The translations under genes and the position numbers were made by a program. 8,229 nucleotides of DNA from JAAETI01 sp965368515 (GTDB lineage: Bacteria > Actinomycetota > Acidimicrobiia > Spongiisociales > UBA5794): assembly GCA_965368515.1 (NCBI GenBank), contig CBDUNF010000161.1, positions 1 to 8,229 on the forward strand. The letters are read 5' to 3'. Of this stretch, positions 5,719 through 8,229 are shown one piece after another. The notes under the pieces were generated by a model. The model saw nothing but the letters and a program-made list of their open reading frames with translations. It searched no databases and had not been told where the DNA came from. Numbering within the stretch: the stretch's first letter is position 1; each line of letters starts with the position of its first letter.

Positions 5719-6958
5719 CGACTCCCCGTCGCTTGAGGTTGAGATAGGCGCCTACTGCTGCGGCCGGCAGATCGTCGGCTGCGGCCTCGATCACGGTGAC
5801 ACCCCGGTGACGCAGGCGGGTGACGGCGGCCTGGCGAGCACGAAGTGCGTCAAGCGCCACGACCGCACGGTACGGTGATTCCTCAGCGGCAATCGGCTCG
5901 GTGACCGCTTCGTGAACATCGTCGTCTCGCACGTAGGCAACGATGACCGCATGGTTGCGGGACAGAACCGGCAACGCCTCCAGCAGTGGCATTGCGGCCG
6001 ATTCCTCGAAGAGGTCGGTGAACAGGACTACCAGCGATCGTTTTGATCGCCCTACCGCCCGGAATGCAATCTGATAATTGCTCTCGACGGGTGAAGGCTC
6101 GAGATCGTGGATCGCCTCCTCCACCGCTCCGGCCGCCCGCCGGCTCGGCGGCAGCGAGCGCAGGATCCGATCCGAGAACGCCACAACCCCCGAGCGATCT
6201 CCGAGAGCATCCGCAGTGTGTGCAATCGCGGCACACGCATCCACTGCGATGTCGAGCCTGGTGTGCTCGCCAATCGGGGCGGTCATCAACCGACCGCTGT
6301 CGACAACGCAGATGACGTCCCGGTCCTGGTCGATTCGGAAGGTGTTGGTCATGGGCTTGCCGGTGCGCATCGTTGCCCGCCAGTTCACATGGCGGATGTC
6401 GTCATCTGCGGTGTAGTCACGGATCGACTCGAACTCGGTGCCGATGCCGATCGGGCCCTGTCGTCTGCGGCCCGATGAGAAGCGGCCGGTTGCCACCGCA
6501 CGGGCAATTCGCCTGGCTCCGATCACGTCCGGGTAGACCGCAACGTCGTGTGGTCCGCACATCTCGCGCTGGCGGGCGGCCAGGCCCAGCGGACCAACGC
6601 TCCGTACCGTGACCGGCGGCAGGGTGTGGTGGCCGCGTCGAATCGCTCGCAAGCTGGTGTCGAGGACGGTGACGTCGGTTTGGTTCGCTAGCTCGAGGTC
6701 GGGTACCGACGCCTGGTGCAGGAGGGTGCGGCCAGCGCGTGGATCCGTTGCTCGCACCTCCAGTGCGACGGAGTGGAGACGCTGCAGAAGAGAAGGAACG
6801 GTGCGTGCCACGTTCGGTTCCTGCCGAAGCTGGAGGCCGTCGACAACGTATCCGGCCACGATCACGGCGACGGCGATACTCCCGATCACGGTGCCGAGAG
6901 CAACGACGACCGCTCCGGCGGCAACTAGCGCATAGGCGAGACGGGGTGTTGGGATCAC
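5714..6958 (-). CDS. DUF58-domain protein (VWA-like MoxR partner)
   Basis: Membrane-anchored protein of 414 residues. DUF58 proteins are encoded next to MoxR ATPases and are thought to act with them as VWA-like adaptors; the exact process is unknown. Two hydrophobic segments (about 7-22 and 23-38) anchor the N-terminus. A beta-rich region follows (to about 150), ending with the typical SVGPLGLAAR (120-129). The DUF58 signature runs from about 173 to 207: GTEFESIRDYTADDD, then RHVNWRAT and GKPMTNTF. The VWA-like fold starts at DVICVVDSGRLM (214-225), and VLFTDLFE (311-318) gives the second metal-loop-like TD. The first loop reads D-S-G-R-L instead of D-x-S-x-S, so the metal site looks degenerate. 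It starts with GTG inside a GTGA overlap with the MoxR stop and has no Shine-Dalgarno site, so translation is probably coupled. It is the last gene of the - strand operon and ends in the shared hairpin. Confidence 0.93.
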   Translation of the reverse strand: MIPTPRLAYALVAAGAVVVALGTVIGSIAVAVIVAGYVVDGLQLRQEPNVARTVPSLLQRLHSVALEVRATDPRAGRTLLHQASVPDLELANQTDVTVLDTSLRAIRRGHHTLPPVTVRSVGPLGLAARQREMCGPHDVAVYPDVIGARRIARAVATGRFSSGRRRQGPIGIGTEFESIRDYTADDDIRHVNWRATMRTGKPMTNTFRIDQDRDVICVVDSGRLMTAPIGEHTRLDIAVDACAAIAHTADALGDRSGVVAFSDRILRSLPPSRRAAGAVEEAIHDLEPSPVESNYQIAFRAVGRSKRSLVVLFTDLFEESAAMPLLEALPVLSRNHAVIVAYVRDDDVHEAVTEPIAAEESPYRAVVALDALRARQAAVTRLRHRGVTVIEAAADDLPAAAVGAYLNLKRRGVV

Positions 6959-7884
6959 TTCGGGACCGGCACCGCCGATAGGGCTGCGCTCACGGCGTCT
7001 GTAGCCAGATATCGATCGATGGCCGCATCTGAGGTCAGCACGAGCCGGTGGCCGAGCACGGATTGGGCTCGCATGCGGACATCGTCGGGAGTGGTGAAAT
7101 CCCTTCCGTCGAGAACGGCCTTGGCCCGAGTTGCTGCCAGCAGATGGACTGCGGCCCGGGGGCTGCCGCCCAGCTCGACGCTCGGCAAAGCACGAGTGTG
7201 TCGGACGAGCCGTACCGCATACTCTGCGACCTTCTCGTCGACACGAACCCGTCCCATCTGGTCGCGGAGGGCAAGCAATTCGGCGGAGGTCGCCACGGGC
7301 TGGATCTCGGCGACCGCGGCATCGTCAAGCCCACGCCGGGTGAGGCCCACGATCGCGATTTCTTCCTGCTCGCTCGGATAGTCAACGTTGAGCTTCATCA
7401 TGAACCGGTCGAGCTGAGCCTCTGGGAGCGGATACGTGCCCTCGTACTCGATGGGGTTCTGAGTCGCCACGACGACGAACGGATCAGGTAGGTCGCGGGT
7501 TGTGCCGTCGATCGTTACCGACCTCTCCTGCATGGCCTCGAGGAGAGCCGCTTGCGTCTTCGGAGGGGTGCGGTTGATCTCGTCAGCGAGAACCGCACCG
7601 GCAAAGAGCGGTCCGGGCCGGAATTCAAGCGACCCGCCGCTGAGCGCCATCGTGCCCGTGATATCGGAGGGGAGCATGTCGGGGGTGAATTGGATTCTGG
7701 CAAACTCGAGCCCGAGGCTCCGAGAGACGGCCCGGGCGGCGAGTGTCTTTGCGGTCCCTGGTGGGCCTTCGAGCAGGATGTGCCCGCCGCTGATGACAGC
7801 CATCAGAATGCCATCGATTAGATCGTTCAGGCCGACGACGGCCTTGGCGACCTCGGCCGCAACACGGGTGCGAAGGTCGTTCAC
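6955..7884 (-). CDS. MoxR-family AAA+ ATPase
   Basis: Cytoplasmic AAA+ ATPase of 309 residues, a normal length for MoxR proteins, which act as chaperone-like remodelers of partner complexes. Visible elements: Walker A GPPGTAKT (40-47), Walker B VLADEIN (98-104), sensor 1 ATQNP (140-144), LDRF with the likely arginine finger (158-161), and sensor 2 GSPRA (240-244). The MoxR-type QFTPDMLPSDITG (65-77) and a C-terminal lid domain are also present. All catalytic positions look intact. The GTG start at 7884 overlaps the upstream stop as GTGA and has AAGGAG 5 bases upstream; its own stop overlaps the DUF58 start as GTGA. This tight coupling suggests matched amounts of the operon's proteins. It corresponds in context to mycobacterial moxR2 (Rv3692), recalled from memory. 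Confidence 0.96.
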   Translation of the reverse strand: MNDLRTRVAAEVAKAVVGLNDLIDGILMAVISGGHILLEGPPGTAKTLAARAVSRSLGLEFARIQFTPDMLPSDITGTMALSGGSLEFRPGPLFAGAVLADEINRTPPKTQAALLEAMQERSVTIDGTTRDLPDPFVVVATQNPIEYEGTYPLPEAQLDRFMMKLNVDYPSEQEEIAIVGLTRRGLDDAAVAEIQPVATSAELLALRDQMGRVRVDEKVAEYAVRLVRHTRALPSVELGGSPRAAVHLLAATRAKAVLDGRDFTTPDDVRMRAQSVLGHRLVLTSDAAIDRYLATDAVSAALSAVPVPK

Positions 7885-8229
7885 AGTTGCTCCTTGTTCA
7901 CTAGGTGGGATAAAAGCAGGGCGCGGGCGCGCACGTCATTTCGGCGTGTGCCGGTGCCGAGGGCTTGCTCGGCGATCTTGCGGTCGACGCCGCTCAACAC
8001 CGCGACTTCGAGAAGGTTTGCAGAGGAGCCGAGGTCGGCACCACGTTTGGCCAGCTCACGATCGATTGCCGCGCTCAATGGGGCGCCGGCATCCGGGTCG
8101 TTGCTGGCTTCGAGGGTCGCTGCCACCGCGTCGAGATATGCCGCCCGCGGGGGAGGAAGCCCCCGGGAGTTTGCTTCCGCAGGGCCGAAGCGGCGACCCC
8201 GAGCGATCAACCAAACGACCCCTGCCAAC
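7881..8229 (-). CDS. C-terminal part of a DUF4350-like protein (5' end cut by window edge)
   Basis: Only the last 115 residues are visible; the frame is open to the right edge, so the true start lies outside. The fragment begins with the end of a hydrophobic helix (AGVVWLIARGRRFGP), then a soluble helical tail (PPPRAAYLDAVAATLEAS ... DRELAKRGADLG ... LLSHLVNKEQL). A membrane helix followed by RGRRFGP and a helical cytoplasmic tail is what I recall for the C-terminus of DUF4350 proteins, which sit upstream of moxR in actinobacteria (Rv3691-like). The DUF4350 domain proper would be to the right and cannot be seen, so the identification rests on this junction motif and the context. The stop overlaps the MoxR GTG as GTGA. 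It probably acts in the same membrane-associated MoxR system. Confidence 0.72.
   Translation of the reverse strand, partial: LAGVVWLIARGRRFGPAEANSRGLPPPRAAYLDAVAATLEASNDPDAGAPLSAAIDRELAKRGADLGSSANLLEVAVLSGVDRKIAEQALGTGTRRNDVRARALLLSHLVNKEQL
7890..7895 (-). promoter_or_regulatory. Ribosome binding site of the MoxR gene
   Basis: AAGGAG on the minus strand, 5 bases before the GTG at 7884 and inside the last codons of the upstream gene. It supports the GTG start and gives the ATPase gene its own initiation signal in addition to the GTGA overlap. Confidence 0.8.

Overview
The window is GC-rich (roughly 60 % by eye) and gene-dense, with seven complete protein genes and one gene cut by the right edge. 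There are no RNA genes, insertion sequences, CRISPR arrays or gene-free stretches over 300 bases. The sequence suggests an actinobacterium, possibly the Acidimicrobiia. The evidence is the Cys-containing S-layer homology repeats (GCNPP...C type) behind a delta-60-like exported domain, GTG starts with GTGA overlaps, and a moxR-DUF58-SpoIIM-RDD block whose order and orientations match, from memory, the mycobacterial moxR2 locus (Rv3692-Rv3695). The class-level placement is an inference.

Left part (1-2882, + strand): asnA, an ammonia-dependent asparagine synthetase with a strong Shine-Dalgarno site. After a 64-base gap comes a secreted surface protein with a delta-60-like N-terminal part and three C-terminal SLH repeats. 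The last two SLH repeats are nearly identical at DNA level.

Middle (2896-4655, - strand): an RDD-family membrane protein followed 5 bases later by a class V PLP-dependent aminotransferase-like enzyme, so a two-gene operon is likely. The aminotransferase converges on the SLH gene.

Right part (4665-8229): a SpoIIM-family membrane protein (+) starts only 9 bases from the divergent RDD start. It converges on a - strand operon read from the right edge as DUF4350-like (partial), then MoxR AAA+ ATPase, then DUF58 protein, joined by two GTGA stop/start overlaps. The SpoIIM and DUF58 genes end inside one near-perfect hairpin with a GCAA loop in which their two stop codons pair with each other.

How they may work together: MoxR and DUF58 (a VWA-like protein) are generally viewed as a chaperone/adaptor pair, and the SpoIIM and RDD proteins are the membrane partners usually found beside them. 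The substrate is unknown. No clearly new system is evident. The most distinctive signals are the shared terminator-like hairpin, the abutting divergent starts, the recently homogenised SLH repeats, and the aminotransferase attached to the RDD gene.
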